A stretch of 64,000 nucleotides of DNA from Acanthopleura granulata. Its lineage: Eukaryota; Mollusca; Polyplacophora; Chitonida; Chitonidae. Both the position numbers and the translations under genes were made by a program. Location: positions 15,973,994-16,037,993 of the forward strand of contig JABBOT010000010.1 of the NCBI GenBank assembly GCA_016165875.1, read 5' to 3'. The notes below the pieces were generated by a model, which had not been told where the DNA came from, searched no databases, and saw only the letters and a program-made list of their open reading frames with translations. Shown in pieces: positions 35,701 through 48,300 of this stretch. Position 1 is the first letter of the stretch. Each line of letters opens with the position of its first letter.

Positions 35701-38700
35701 AATATTATGTTTATTTCAGTAAGGTATTTTTTTCTAACAACTACTACGTCAAGGGAAATTGACACTTGACCGTGCTTCGTCAGATAACATGAAATGCAGT
35801 CATTGTGTGTGGGCTGTGTAATTGTTCCAACTTGTCACCCGATACTGTAGTAAGCTGCCAGGGATGTGGTTGAAACTTGTGGATACATGTAAATTTATAA
35901 CATGAAACGATCAAGAAACTTACTCCCGCCGTATCACAGTGGCCTGGAAATACTTTGCAGTGTTGTTCACTCATGTACTTGTTATAATTAAAATATATAA
36001 CATTAAAACCTTTCCATATGTTATTACATGTTACATTAACAGTCAACTCAGAACATTTACGTCACAGCTTATAAACAGCTGATGTCTCCTAGCTTTCTGA
36101 TTGGTCAGTCTCTTATAACCCTAAAAGCATGGGCACCTTCAGATCCTCAGTCAGCAGCACAATTCTCCACACTTCAAACAAAGATAATTCATCAACGATT
36201 TCATGCAAATTCAAACAGGTGTTTTGCTTTCAGGAGAGAATTGTGTATAATTGAATTCTTTTTAATGATCAATGCCTCTGTAATGTGCTGTCTTTCACTT
36301 TAATAAATTCTTTGTTGGGCGCATCTGGACCATGTGAGAAGAAAACAGGGTCGGTTGATGGTGAATTTTTTTTTATATATCTTATACTATCTTATGGTGG
36401 CTGTTTTCAAAGATGACCTTATCCCAGTATTATATTACACCTAAGCTAGATGTAGAAATTATGAACATGTGTTATGGGGCCTCTGTGGCCAAGGGAGGTA
36501 TTGTGCTGGAACATCGTAATGACCCAAGTGCCTCTCTCCAATGCAATTGCTGTCAGTTCCAGTCCAGCCCATGCTGGCAGCCGCTCTGATCATTTGTGTG
36601 CAAGTTTGCCAGTAACCTGCAGATGGTGGTGGGCTTCCCACATACTCTGCCCGGTTTCCTCCCACAATAATGCTGGTCATCGTTGTATAAGGTAAATATT
36701 CTTGAGTACGGCGTAAAACACCAGGCAAATAAATAAATAAGTATAAATTAAATATTCTTGAGTATTGCATAAATCACCATTAAAATAAATAAACATCTGT
36801 TTTCACAACATTTTTGTTTTTGAAAAATAAGCATGCCCTGAGGACATTGGGCTCCACATTTGTTCATTTGGCTATGGCATCCCTCTCTCCACAGCCTACG
36901 CTGTTCGAGGTCAGAGGTTGGAATCCTGCTCCCATTTCCATGGGAGTGACTTTAAGTTGAGATGTTTGTCAGGTTCCTTGTGAGTGCCGCGCTTTTTCTC
37001 CTAGTGCTGCGCCCTTTCTTCCACGCATAAGCCAGACTTCCACCATAGAAGAGAAGTGTTCTGAGTGCTAAGATCAAATCAAGAAGAGATGCTGTTCTAT
37101 GTGGACAGTTCAGGGTGTGTGACATACATGCACTTCACACATAATTCTCAGTGACACTGTATAGTGCTGATGAATGTAGGTATGTTTCTCAGATCTTAGC
37201 AAGTGTACAGATACACTTTCCCATTGCTCCATTGACAAACGATGAATTAATCTGGTCTGTACTGTGTAAAATTGATCAGTTTGTTACATATCTGGGGTGT
37301 GAGAAACAATGTAAACCTGCTGTATCTATCCTTTTTTTTCAGCTGTTATGGAGGCCTTGGCCGATCGTGTTTGGGTAAGTTCAAAGATGCCATAGGGTGG
37401 GAAAGTACATGTGATTGTGTGACTTAGGCTCAGTGATCAGAGGCTCTCTGTTGAGACACTTTATTTTCCCATTCACTTGGGAGAAGTTTACTCACTGGCA
37501 AAAAAAATAAAAATCAAATTTAGTAATAAATACTTCTCAAAACCCCAGGAAACATAATTCAGAAACTACTGTACAGTTTAGAGCTTGCATAGAACTGTTG
37601 AACAAATCCAGAAGTTATTCAGAAAATGTTTTCAGTTGAGTGGTTTGCCTTCTCAAGGCAATTCATCAACTGCTATGTCTTATGTTGTGTTTTGTTCACA
37701 GTGGCTGTGTGCTTACTGATGGTGATGGATGAGGCAATAACACCTGATGACGCTATTGCTAAAGTCCGTGAACTGAGGGGCCCCGGAGCCATTCAGAGTG
37801 TCAAGGTAGTGTGAGGAAGCATTGTGGGAAATGCACAGGAAGACAGAGGCTGGTGTGGAATCCTCCTCCAATCCAGTGTGGTTATCTGCTTCTCAGGTCG
37901 TTGTTAAAGCTTTATATCGATTTAATTAGTCTTCAGGTACTAGTAATCGATAAATTAAACTGCCTGATTATTTTTGCTGCAAAGATTGCTTTATTTTGCT
38001 GGGCTGAAAGAGTAAAATGTCTTTGATTCTAGAGTATATTACCGGTTTTAACATTCTTTGTTGTAATTTCAAGATTTTTTTGTTTTGTTTTTTTGGCATG
38101 GGATGTTTGCTTTTTTAACTTCAGTGTAAAACAGTGGAGAGTAAGGATATGGTTGTATTTTTATCAAGTTTCCAGTCCTGTCATGCCATCAACGCAAAGT
38201 ACCATCTTGTATTTTAGCATTTAAGCAAATTTTGTCATGAGAACAACAAAATGATTTTAGTTGAATTCAAAAAGTGTACATGTACACCACACAAGCAAGA
38301 TACACAGTCACCTCTGACATTTGAGAAGAGTTGTTTCCTCGTGAGTGGGAACCCTGCAAGATGTTCTAAATGGGTGGGAACACTTAATTCTTGGGCGCAG
38401 TTTTGACCTGTGCAAAGGAAGCAACCCTTCTTGACTATGACTCACGTGTACTTGTGGCTCTTTGTGAAGACATAAATCATCTTTAAAGCTTTGAAGCCAC
38501 GTGACAACAAACACAAACTTTCCTATGCACTGCATTTAAACGTACAATGTGCTACACATAAATCAGCATGGAGAAGGACAGGTCTCATTGGTAAGGTGCG
38601 CGACTCTACAGCACATATATACGTGTTACAAGCTCATTCCTTGTCATGGACGGAATTTCAAGGTTCCCTTCCTCTTATTGTTCATGTGCCAATTAGCAGT

Positions 38701-39179
38701 ATACATTGCTCATGGAGCTTTTCACACAGTCTTGCGTTTGTTCCTGACCACTTTCCTGACTTCCAACAATAGGGCAATCACACCAGTCTCTTTATCATAC
38801 ATTCTTCAGGAACACACAGAAACTTACCACTATTCTAAAAGGTGTTTGCGTGTACGTTAAAACAACAATGAATCATTCATCACTATTAAGACAGGTAAAT
38901 CTTCTTTTTTTCTCTCCATCTGTACCCATAGGATTTACATGTAAAAACTAACAGGCGTACATCTGGTAGGAATTGCGATACTTGTCATCGAAACACCTTT
39001 AAATGAAGGGTGTCCAGATTCATGTAATGATCTAGCGAACTTTTCTTCACCCTTTCTCTAATTTTGGGCGCTTCTGTCATTCTGTTTTCCAGCAATACAA
39101 CTTTGTGAATGAGTTCCGTCAGTCTTTGGCCGAGCATAACAAAGGGAAGGATGATGAAGATCGCTCGTTATCGAGATAG
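32786..39179 (+). CDS. CDKN3: CDKN3 (KAP) dual-specificity phosphatase, complete, 8 exons
   Basis: Cyclin-dependent kinase inhibitor 3; the family dephosphorylates the activating T-loop threonine of CDK2/CDK1 when cyclin is gone. Exons: 32786-32797, 32890-32972, 33747-33796, 34352-34396, 35327-35549, 37343-37374, 37702-37805, 39093-39179. All phases fit, giving 212 codons with TAG and a 211-residue protein, close to human CDKN3. Visible: acidic N-terminus, SGLPGCRFKD, CTKGELKKYRVP, a likely general-acid Asp109 in FLDGCTPE, and the catalytic loop HCYGGLGRS with nucleophile Cys139 and Arg144, split by introns on both sides. The conserved LRGPGAIQ and QYNF..EFR elements follow. The start at 32786 is favoured because exons 1 and 2 are open in frame (MVLDGSSDKMDPF); ATG 32905 is the alternative. 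Confidence 0.93.
33349..33613 (+). mobile_element. SINE (family 1), full length, in CDKN3 intron 2
   Basis: Head GAGGGGCTCTGTGGCCAGAA, B-box region GAGTTCAAGTCC, core CAGCCAGCAACCTGCAGACG, block ACCACCATAATCCTGGC, AATATTCTTGATTACTGG and an AATAAATAA end. It is the best example in the window of the tRNA-like head joined to the conserved core. Confidence 0.85.
36476..36740 (+). mobile_element. SINE (family 1), full length, in CDKN3 intron 5
   Basis: Head GGGGCCTCTGTGGCCAAGGG, GTCAGTTCCAGTCC, core GCCAGTAACCTGCAGATGG, CCTCCCACAATAATGCTGG, AATATTCTTGAGTACGGCG and an (AAAT)n tail. A second partial tail (AATATTCTTGAGTATTGC, 36750-36795) follows directly, suggesting nested or tail-duplicated insertion. 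Confidence 0.87.
36870..37085 (+). mobile_element. Possible SINE-like repeat (family 3)
   Basis: Contains a B-box-like GAGGTTGGAATCC followed by TTTGTCAGGTTCCTTG, GCGCTTTTTCTCCTAGTGC and TAAGCCAGACTTCCACC. It resembles tRNA-derived repeats, but no second copy was found in the window. Confidence 0.3.
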
Positions 39180-42100
39180 ATATTGCTATTGTCTTAACTG
39201 TAAATCCGGTCCATTCATAGGTTTGTTGCAAAAGTTACTCTGAAATTCATGTACTTCCACACTTGATGTCACTATGTGGGGAAAAAAATTTCAGGACATC
39301 GCTCAGCTTTGTTATCAAGATAGAAAATGCAATTATTTTAAAGACTTTGTCCAATTCATTCATTATTGTGTAACATCTTGTGGTGTGACAGCATATTATG
39401 TGACAGCTGATGAGGTAGCGTGATTGTCTTACTAATACTTGTTTGAAAACAAATGAATCCTGCTTATGTATTAAATCACTTGGTTTTGAAAAAACTTGTA
39501 AAAGTCAAGAGGATGTACCGATGCAGGCTATTTTGCTCAGTGCATGTCATGTTTTTGTAGAAGATGGTAGAATGAGAAAGACAATTATGATATAATGCCT
39601 GGAATATTGTGAAATGTATAGATGTACAGTACAATACAAATGCTGCGAAAATGCTTTGCCCAAGATATTATAAGGACACATGGGTATCTGGTACATTGAA
39701 GAGGTGGTCATTATAAAGTGTGTTCAGTGTTTATGTTTTACCTATTGCCTTTGACATCTAGTCAGCAACTGTGAAAAATATGGTAAATGTGTAAATATAC
39801 AGTTTCAAGAATAATCCAGAAATCTGAATGGCTTTAAGTGCTCAGATTTTCTCTGTTAAGCTTGATATTACAAAGCCTAGTCCGAAGCCCATGGTTATGA
39901 TTAAGTTATTTTCTTACAGTCCATGCAGTGTGAAATCTTGCTTCTGAATGAAGAAAACAGATGGTCATGAATGATACCTATCTACTAACAAGGCCATCCT
40001 AAAAATGTTTGTTAGGCGTAACCTGATTAGCTGTTCAAAAAAGGACCTACTCAAAAGCTTTATTGATATTTTTTTAGTTTTTTCTCTTCATGTTAATTTC
40101 TTTAAAATGTTTTTCAAAATCTTTTTCCACTGGCTTCAGGCCTAACAATACCTGTTAAGCAAGGTGCGTATTGCCATTGTTAAGCAAATAAGAGATTGAC
40201 TCAAAGACATCACTGCATTGGTCAAGGGCTGATCGATGGCTTTATTGAGTAAAAATACATTTTGTGGAAGATGAATTGTCTACATCTGCATATGGTAAAC
40301 TTTATGTTTTTGGACAGCTCAAGTTCTGCAGGCATTTAGAGTCAGTGTTTAATAGGAATGTATACTTTGAGCCATTCAAGTAGAGCAGATTTAACACTAA
40401 ATCTGGCCAATTGGAGATATACTTAATCATATCTGATGTTGCAAAAGTTCAGGGTATGACCAGTTTCTAACTATGGTTTAACAGTTCATTAATGTTTTCG
40501 TTCCATGTGGATGAAAGTCTAAAGCACAGGTCACTGCTCCTGTTTTCCGCACAAAGCGAGAATGGTGGCCTGTACTTTGATTTATTTTATCTTTTAGCAA
40601 GCTTTTGATATTGCATGAAATCTTAACAGTATTAAGTGGTTTGTGTACATCACATCGGCTTAGTAAGCTATTGAGTGGACATGGAGTACATGCCTTGACA
40701 ATGAGTTTGTGAAGATGGAGAAGGTGAGGATAAACTTCATTGTGTATGCCCAGTGTTTTCTAAAATATTACCAGTCATATTTGGCAAACTTTTGATGTAA
40801 TAACTTGGCTGCAAGAGGTGGACCAAACTCGTTATGGACCCACTGTTACATAAGATTGCACAGAGTACTGATCAATTATGTGCTTGACAGCACAAACAGA
40901 AAAAAAAGATTGAGATATAGGTATAATACCATGTGACAATAATACAACCATACAATATATATTTCATATAAGGCATTATAAAATTTACATGACAATACTG
41001 GTTACTAATGCATTCACAAAATGGCCTTTAAGTGGTGGTAATGTACAACCGTGTAATAAATGTTTCATATAAGGCATTATAAAATTTACAAGACAAGCAA
41101 TACTGGTCACTAATGCATTCACAAAATGGCCTTTAAGAGGTGATAATGTACAACCGTGTAATAATGTTTCATGAAGCATCAGTTATAAAATGTAAAAGAC
41201 AAACTCCAAATAATACTAGTAACTAACATACTTACAAAAATGTCATGTACGAATATCTCAAGGAAATGTCTCTAATGGTACTGGTAAATTATACACCACA
41301 AATTACATCCGTTAGGTGTATTAACATTAAAAGAAAAGTCAACAAAAAATATTGTGATAAAGTTATTTCAGAAGAGGGATCCATGCGCTTAGGCATCGTA
41401 TCAATCACCTTTTAATCTGGAACAAGTTTTTGAGGCCATTGGATATGCCATTTTAGAGAAACAGGAAACACGATATCATGTCATCCGTACCCTACGCTCT
41501 TCAGTATTAGGAGCCAGCCGCTCTTTACGGCCTCCTTGTTTTGACGTTGGGGAATAACCTTAGATGTATTCCACTACCACTTTCTTGTTGAAAATGGCTT
41601 TAAAGTATATCTCGTAATCATAAGGAAAGCGGCTCATGTAACACTACTGCTATATGACGCAATCGTGAACTAGGTACTGCTGATGTCACAGTGGAAGCAG
41701 ATGTCTTCTCGGGTAGTAGAAATATCTCGTCCTTCATTGGTTAAAACTGAGAGTGTGGCAGCCCGTTCAATGTTCCCCACGTGGGTGTTTTTGTTTACTT
41801 TGAACTGCAATACCTCCATTCTCGTACATCATAAAAATAAAAAGTGACTTTTTTTGAACTATGAATATGATTCCTCATCAATTAATATTTACATTTGATC
41901 TAGCGTTGTCTTCTTTTAAAGAAAATCAAACCAAAGAGCGTCGTCGTAAATTCACTAATAATGGACTCAACAGGTTTTCAGTGTCACTATTACATAAAAA
42001 GTCCTGACATTCACCTATCAAAATCACAACACTTCTGTCTGAGGTAGAACACAAAGCAGTGGTACACCTTTTATCATAGATTTTGGCTTTCCATATACCT

Positions 42101-42326
42101 GTTGTGAACTCATATCTTCTTTTTAGCACATCCCATAATGAGACATCACTTGCTCTCCTTCATTCGAATAAAGGAAGCAAGGGACAAGTTATTTGTTGAC
42201 AGCAAGTACTTTGAGTTGAGGTATTTCTGCATTTGTGACTAGAAAAGAAAGCTTACACCACTGACAAGGATAGCATGCACACAGATGAGCAACCCTCCAT
42301 GGAATAACGAGCTTATCCCCACTGAC
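39180..42326. other. 3' region of CDKN3 and intergenic sequence
   Basis: No coding signal seen. ATTAAA at about 39468 is a possible poly(A) signal for CDKN3. A 10-bp palindrome CCCACGTGGG (41776-41785) contains an E-box. The tandem repeat of about 110 bp is listed separately. Confidence 0.5.
40945..41215. repeat. Tandem repeat of about 105-115 bp, two to three copies
   Basis: TTTCATATAAGGCATTATAA, ACTAATGCATTCACAAAATG and GTACAACCGTGTAATAA recur twice with few changes; a third diverged start (41167-41215) follows. Lies in the 3' intergenic region between CDKN3 and the SLC25 fragment. Confidence 0.8.
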
Positions 42327-42589
42327 CTGACGCTACACCATACAGTCCACCATACATACCAATGTACTGGACATTATGTACATCACCCTGAAGCCAGCTC
42401 TTCATCACATCAAACGGGATGATGAGCAGCCAAGTGGCAACCCTAGCCAGGCCCCCATCCGCCAAACTGGCGAGAATCCCGTGCTTGTCTAAGCACGGCT
42501 TCTCCGACATGGCCGCATACACAGTCTCGTATGTCACTGTGTACACACCGAACGAGGGGACATCCTTATAAACCATGGTAAAGTTACCT
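42327..42589 (-). pseudogene. Partial SLC25 carrier paralog (third-repeat fragment)
   Basis: An open stretch encodes GNFTMVYKDVPSFGVYTVTYE, then GLARVATWLLIIPFDVMKS, which matches the end of repeat 2 and the start of repeat 3 of the neighbouring carrier (IRDLPASGSYFTV and SWMIILPFDVIKS). A plausible acceptor (TTTTACAG, exon from 42589) sits at the usual place inside YRG, and a possible donor at 42327 (GTCAGT). No stop interrupts it, but I found no exons for repeat 1, most of repeat 2 or the C-terminus nearby. The glycine- and tyrosine-rich end (GMYGGLYGV) is unlike the family. Most likely a decayed tandem duplicate; an alternative 3' exon of the carrier gene cannot be excluded. Confidence 0.6.
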
Positions 42590-43298
42590 CTGTAAAAAGT
42601 CTAGAAGCCGTGTTTACCTGCTATGTCCACTGCACATGTCCAGGGTCCATGGTAAACCATTTCTGTTCTCCCTGGGTACTTGAACTAACACAAACCTAAA
42701 TTTACCTTTTTTTTTCATGTGACACATTTTAATCGATTCTGAATTCAGACTTTCGTGGTAAAGCCATCAAAAGTATTGCTTTAAGGCCTTTATGAGATTC
42801 TGAAAGAGCATTTTTACAGGCAACTGTTATTGAAATATAGTAAATGGCAAGAACAGTACAACACTATACCAGTTATATCTCCTACCGCGTTAGTGATGCA
42901 ACATGATTATGAATATAGAATAAAATTTGCAAAAACGAGGATGATCACTTGAGGAATACTTCATCTAATCTCGCCACATGCCACTGAAAAGATACAGTTT
43001 GGCTTGGTTGGGTTTTGTTCACTCATTCATATTCATCAATTTAAGCTATGAGCGAAATGTAAAGGTACATGGGGTCATCACATGCAGGAGAAGGACTGGG
43101 CGAGACATGGGAATGTAAGCCATCTCTTCTGCTCTGGCACATTCCACATTTATAAATGTTTATAAATCTGCAGCTGCAACCTGTGAATGTAACACATATG
43201 GTTATTATATTATCACTGCAAAAATGCATGAAGCTGAAATATATCTCCAAGAACATAAAAGTGAAAAAATAAACAAAATTGTGCTTACCAACCTGGGA

Positions 43299-45183
43299 TT
43301 GGTTCCCCGATCTGATAAGCCTACCCATATTGCTCTGTACTTAACAGTTTGGGGTCCCTCATGTGATAAGCCTACCCGTACTGCTATGTACTTATCAGCT
43401 TTGGGTGGGTTCCCTGACCTGATAAGCCTACCCGTATTGCTCTGTACTTAACAGTTTGGAGTTGATTCCCTGACCTGATAAGGCTACCCGTACTGCTGTG
43501 TGCTTATCAGCTTTGGGTGGGTTCCCTGACCTGATAAGCCTACCCGTACTGCTCTGTACTTAACAGTTTGGGGTCCCTCATGTGATAAGCCTACCCGTAC
43601 TGCTGTGTACTTATCAGCTTTGGGTGGGTTCCCTGACCTGATAAGCCTACCCGTACTGCTGTGTACTTATCAGCTTGCAGTTGATTCCCTGATCTGATAA
43701 GCCTACCCGTATTGCTCTGTACTTAACAGTTTGGGGTCCCTCATGTGATAAGCCTACCCGTACTGCTGTGTACTTATCAGCTTTGGGTGGGTTCCCTGAC
43801 CTGATAAGCCTACCCGTATTGCTCTGTACTTATCAGCTTGAAGTTGATTCCCTGACCTGATAAGCCTACCCGTATTGCTCTGTACTTATCAGCTTGAAGT
43901 TGATTCCCTGACCTGATAAGCCTTCCCGTACTGTTGTGTACTTATCAGCTTGCAGTTGGTTCCCTGACCTGATAAGCCTACCCGTATTGCTCTGTACTTA
44001 TCAGCTTGAAGTTGATTCCCTGACCTGATAAGCCTTCCCGTACTGTTGTGTACTTATCAGCTTGCAGTTGTTTCCCTGACCTGATAAGCCTACCCGTATT
44101 GCTCTGTACTTATCAGCTTGAAGTTGATTCCCTGACCTGATAAGCCTACCCGTATTGCTCTGTACTTATCAGCTTGAAGTTGATTCCCTGACCTGATAAG
44201 CCTTCCCGTACCGTTGTGTACTTATCAGCTTGCAGTTGTTTCCCTGACCTGATAAGCCTACCCGTATTGCTCTGTACTTATCAGCTTGAAGTTGATTCCC
44301 TGACCTCATAAGCCTTTCCGTGCTGCTGTGTACTTATCAGCTTGTAGTTGGTTCCCTGATCTGATAAGCCTTTCCATACTGCTGTGTACTTATCAGCTTG
44401 CAGTTGGTTCGCTGATCTGATAAGCCTTTCCATACTGCTGTGTACTTATCAGCTTGAAGTTGATTCCCTAATCTGATAAGCCTTCCCGTACTGCTCTGTA
44501 CTTATCAGCTTGTAGTTGGTTCCCTGACCTGATAAGCCTTCCCGTACTGTTGTGTACTTAGCAGCTTGAAGTTGATTCCCTGATCTAATAAGCCTACCCG
44601 TATTGCTCTGTACTTATCAGCTTGAAGTTGATTCCCTGACCTGATAAGCCTTCCCGTACTGTTGTGTACTTATCAGCTTGCAGTTGGTTCCCTGACCTGA
44701 TAAGCCTACCCGTATTGCTCTGTACTTATCAGCTTGAAGTTGATTCCCTGACCTGATAAGCCTACCCGTACTGTTGTGTACTTATCAGCTTGCAGTTGGT
44801 TCCCTGACCTGATAAGCCTACCCGTATTGCTCTGTACTTATCAGCTTGAAGTTGATTCCCTGACCTGATAAGCCTACCCGTATTGCTCTGTACTTATCAG
44901 CTTGAAGTTGATTCCGACCTGATAAGCCTTCCCGTACCGTTGTGTACTTATCAGCTTGCAGTTGGTTCCCTGACCTGATAAGCCTACCCGTATTGCTCTG
45001 TACTTATCAGCTTGAAGTTGATTCCCTGACCTGATAAGCCTTTCCGTGCTGCTGTGTACTTATCAGCTTGTAGTTGGTTCCCTGATCTGATAAGCCTTTC
45101 CATACTGCTGTGTACTTATCAGCTTGCAGTTGGTTCGCTGATCTGATAAGCCTTTCCATACTGCTGTGTACTTATCAGCTTGT
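43299..45183. repeat. 56-bp minisatellite with CTGATAAG/CTTATCAG arms, about 34 units
   Basis: Consensus in pieces: CTGATAAG, CCTACCCGTATTGCTCTGTA, CTTATCAG, CTTGAAGTTGATTCCCTGAC. Each unit thus holds an 8-bp inverted pair separated by 20 bp, able to form a hairpin and offering two GATA-factor cores. Types alternate (TATTGCTCTG with GAAG; ACTGTTGTG with GCAG). The three-unit run with CTTTCCGTGCTG and CTTTCCATACTG occurs at 44314 and again at 45040, 726 bp apart, so about 13 units form a duplicated block. It lies just past the carrier gene's stop codon. Confidence 0.95.
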
Positions 45184-45333
45184 GGAGCCTGTGGAGACAG
45201 TCCAGCATATTTATGAAGTTCACATTATCAGAAGAACTACTTGCATTACAACGGTTGAGTAATCACAAATGCAGTCGTACATGTATGTGCGTTCAAACGC
45301 ACCATCATTGTGCTGGAAATGATTACACGTCTG

Positions 45334-48300
45334 TTATTGGAAGCTTCTGTTGAGGACCTGTAAGCAGTATCCATACACACCCAGTGTGACGGCATTGACA
45401 GGAAACGCTCTCAGGGACATAGGTGCAATGCCCCTGAAGAACACTGCCACACCTTCCTCCTGGTAGCTTAGTGCTGCACAGTGCAGAACTGACCTATACC
45501 GCCCCACATCTCTGTCTGCCTGGTATCGTGACTTGATCACATCAAACGGCAAGATTATCATCCATGAGAAGACACCAGCCACTCCCCCAGACACAAAGTG
45601 AAACAGTGACATAGGGAAAGATGGGAAGTAACTCTCACACCATCTATTCAGCCACACAAACACCGTGAAGTATGAGCCACTAGCCGGAAGGTCTCTTATT
45701 GCCTGTATGCTCAAGCCTCTGTACAGACCAGTCACCCCTTTGTCTTTCAGGATTCTTACTGCCACCTGAAGGGGGCCTTTATAAGCAGAAGACGTGGCTG
45801 GAAAAGGAGTAGGGGAGAATAGCAGTATGGCTGCCCATGACTACTAAGCATGATATATGAGAATTAACTTTGAAAACCTAAAATAAAACAATATTAAAAC
45901 AAAATGAAATGAAATATAGTCTAATGTAAACAAAATCAAATATGAAAATATTCAATCAAGCAAAAATCAAATCAAATGCAAAATGAAAACAAACTAACAC
46001 ACACAGCAGAAACTAATTCAGTAATAAAATCAGATAAAAGACAACATTTAAATCACATACAAACAAAAAAAGATCAAGGACAAAATAAAAACAAAATCAA
46101 ATACAACTGCTAGAGCAGCAATGCCGGGGTTCAAGCATGTATTTCTGGTCTGTGTCGTCAATTTGTGTCAACCAGACGGTGTCTTATTGCTTTAGCACAT
46201 GGATGACTAAATCAGAAAGCATACGTTTTTTGGAGCCATTAATACGTTGCGTGTACACTGTTTAGCATGTATACAGATGTAAATACCATGTGCAGCAAAT
46301 CTGCCTGTGAACAATATCTGAAGCCTTGTAGGTCCTTTATTTAGTAACACAGCACAATGAATTTAGGCACACATATTGTACATATGTAGTGATTTGTACT
46401 TGGTGATTTTCAGCTTTACGGCTGTAAAGTACTTCTGTAACATGACCCCCAAATATGGGGAAGTTGCGATTTTTCACACTTTGATCGCAATTAATGATGA
46501 AAGTATGCCACATAAGAAAGAAATAAGACCAGATTCGTGATCAGGACACCAAACTACGTCAAGTAGCAAAGTTTTGACATTTGTACATTCATCCTAAGCA
46601 TTATATCCCATTTAAATGTATGTGCCAAACACAGTAAATGGCCCTTCTGTAAACTTTTGGAAGCCCTGTAGATCCTTTATTTTTTAAGAGAGCTCAGCAC
46701 ATAAATGGCACTTAACCAGAATGACCCCAACAATGAATAAACTCAAAATAAATGATATCTTGTTTTACAGAAAATATTTGCGAGTGTTCACAAGGTACGA
46801 ATATAAAAGTGATCCTATGCACCCAGCTTTTGGCCAACACACCCAAAAATGTCTACCTTTGCGATAATTTTGTATTTTTTTTTTCCACTCAACTCAAGCT
46901 GTGAATCATGTCAATAGACTAACATTCATTAGTGGTGCCAAATACGATGCCAAGGTACTAACAGTTCTGGGATTACAACTGATATATTCCCTTATTGTGT
47001 AATATACCTATGCTGCCAAATGAGTTGGTGTGTAAGGTGTTACCTGTTGAGCCATGAGGGATCTGAGACTGTAACACCACCTTAATCAGGTCCACTGGGC
47101 AAGCCAGCACCAGCTGAGCAGCGCCACCTATACTGCCAGCCAGGAAGATCTGCCAGTAATGAGTTGTGTCCCCTGCCCCAGAACTGTAACGCTGAATCAG
47201 GCTCAGGCTGTTGCCATAGACACCAAAAAACACAGAATTCACAGCGCCGTAAGACAGAACTGGCCAAGACATCCCACGAAAAAAACCTTTAAACTGGAAA
47301 ACAAACCGGGTAATATTCAAAAACTCATTTATACTTATTTATTTGGTATTTTGGTATCTATGAGGTATTCGTCCAACCAAGGTCCTGGCGTTTGATTCAA
47401 CAACACTGGGGTGCATTAAAGAATGATTAAGATTGATGCAAACCATGTAAAAACGGGACCCTGTAAGGATTTGAGCCAGCAAACAGTGGGGCCAGAGTAT
47501 GCACTTTTACAAGTAGACCAAAGCAGAATTTCCTGTGCATTAAACAACAGAACAAAGTGAAAAGAATAAATCATCTATAATTTCATGACATTTTGATGGG
47601 ACTAATCACCCTGCTGTACCAACTGTCATACAGAAGTGTGATTATTTGCTTAAAGCTATTATCAGTTATATTTTATTTATTTTTGATCATATATTACTTC
47701 ACATGACTAACTGCTAAAATAGTGCAGGGAATAGATTTGTCAAAAATTCAATGCGTTAAATGATTTATAGCAGATGAACTATGGTTGTTAATCACTCTAT
47801 TTCACCTAAAGTTTAGATTTTTAGAAGTGGAATATTTTTCTTGGTTCTGACTGATTTATCCACATTAGTACTGTCTGAAGTAACTTTCTAACAAAAAAAA
47901 AAATCCTCAGTGGGGCCATGGAAAGTATCATTTTAGGGCTTTCATGTACTTCCGAAAGTTTCAGCCAATAAAAATGAAGTTTCAGAACTTTTTACGAGGG
48001 TTTTTAACTGAAAGTTTTTAAAGATCAGACTTTAAGTGAAATACAGTAGATTGCTTTCACCAAGTGCCAGTTGCTCCACAGGCATTGGTTCTTACCCATC
48101 CATGTCTGTGAACGTTTCTGATGCAGTCCAAAGTGCTAGAGTACCTGTTATGTGCTGCCTGCGTCTGCAGTTGCACCTGGGAACAAGGTATAATGGTCAT
48201 TTACTTGATTGCAGTATGAAGGACTTTTGTGAGGTAGCTTGTTCAAGGAATAAGCTTTCCATTCATAAATCAATCATACTTAGTACTTTTCAGTGCAGTT

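Noticed and set aside
43299..45183. CRISPR-like array
   Set aside because: Units are contiguous with no unique spacers, the period is 56 bp throughout, and the setting is a eukaryotic genome.
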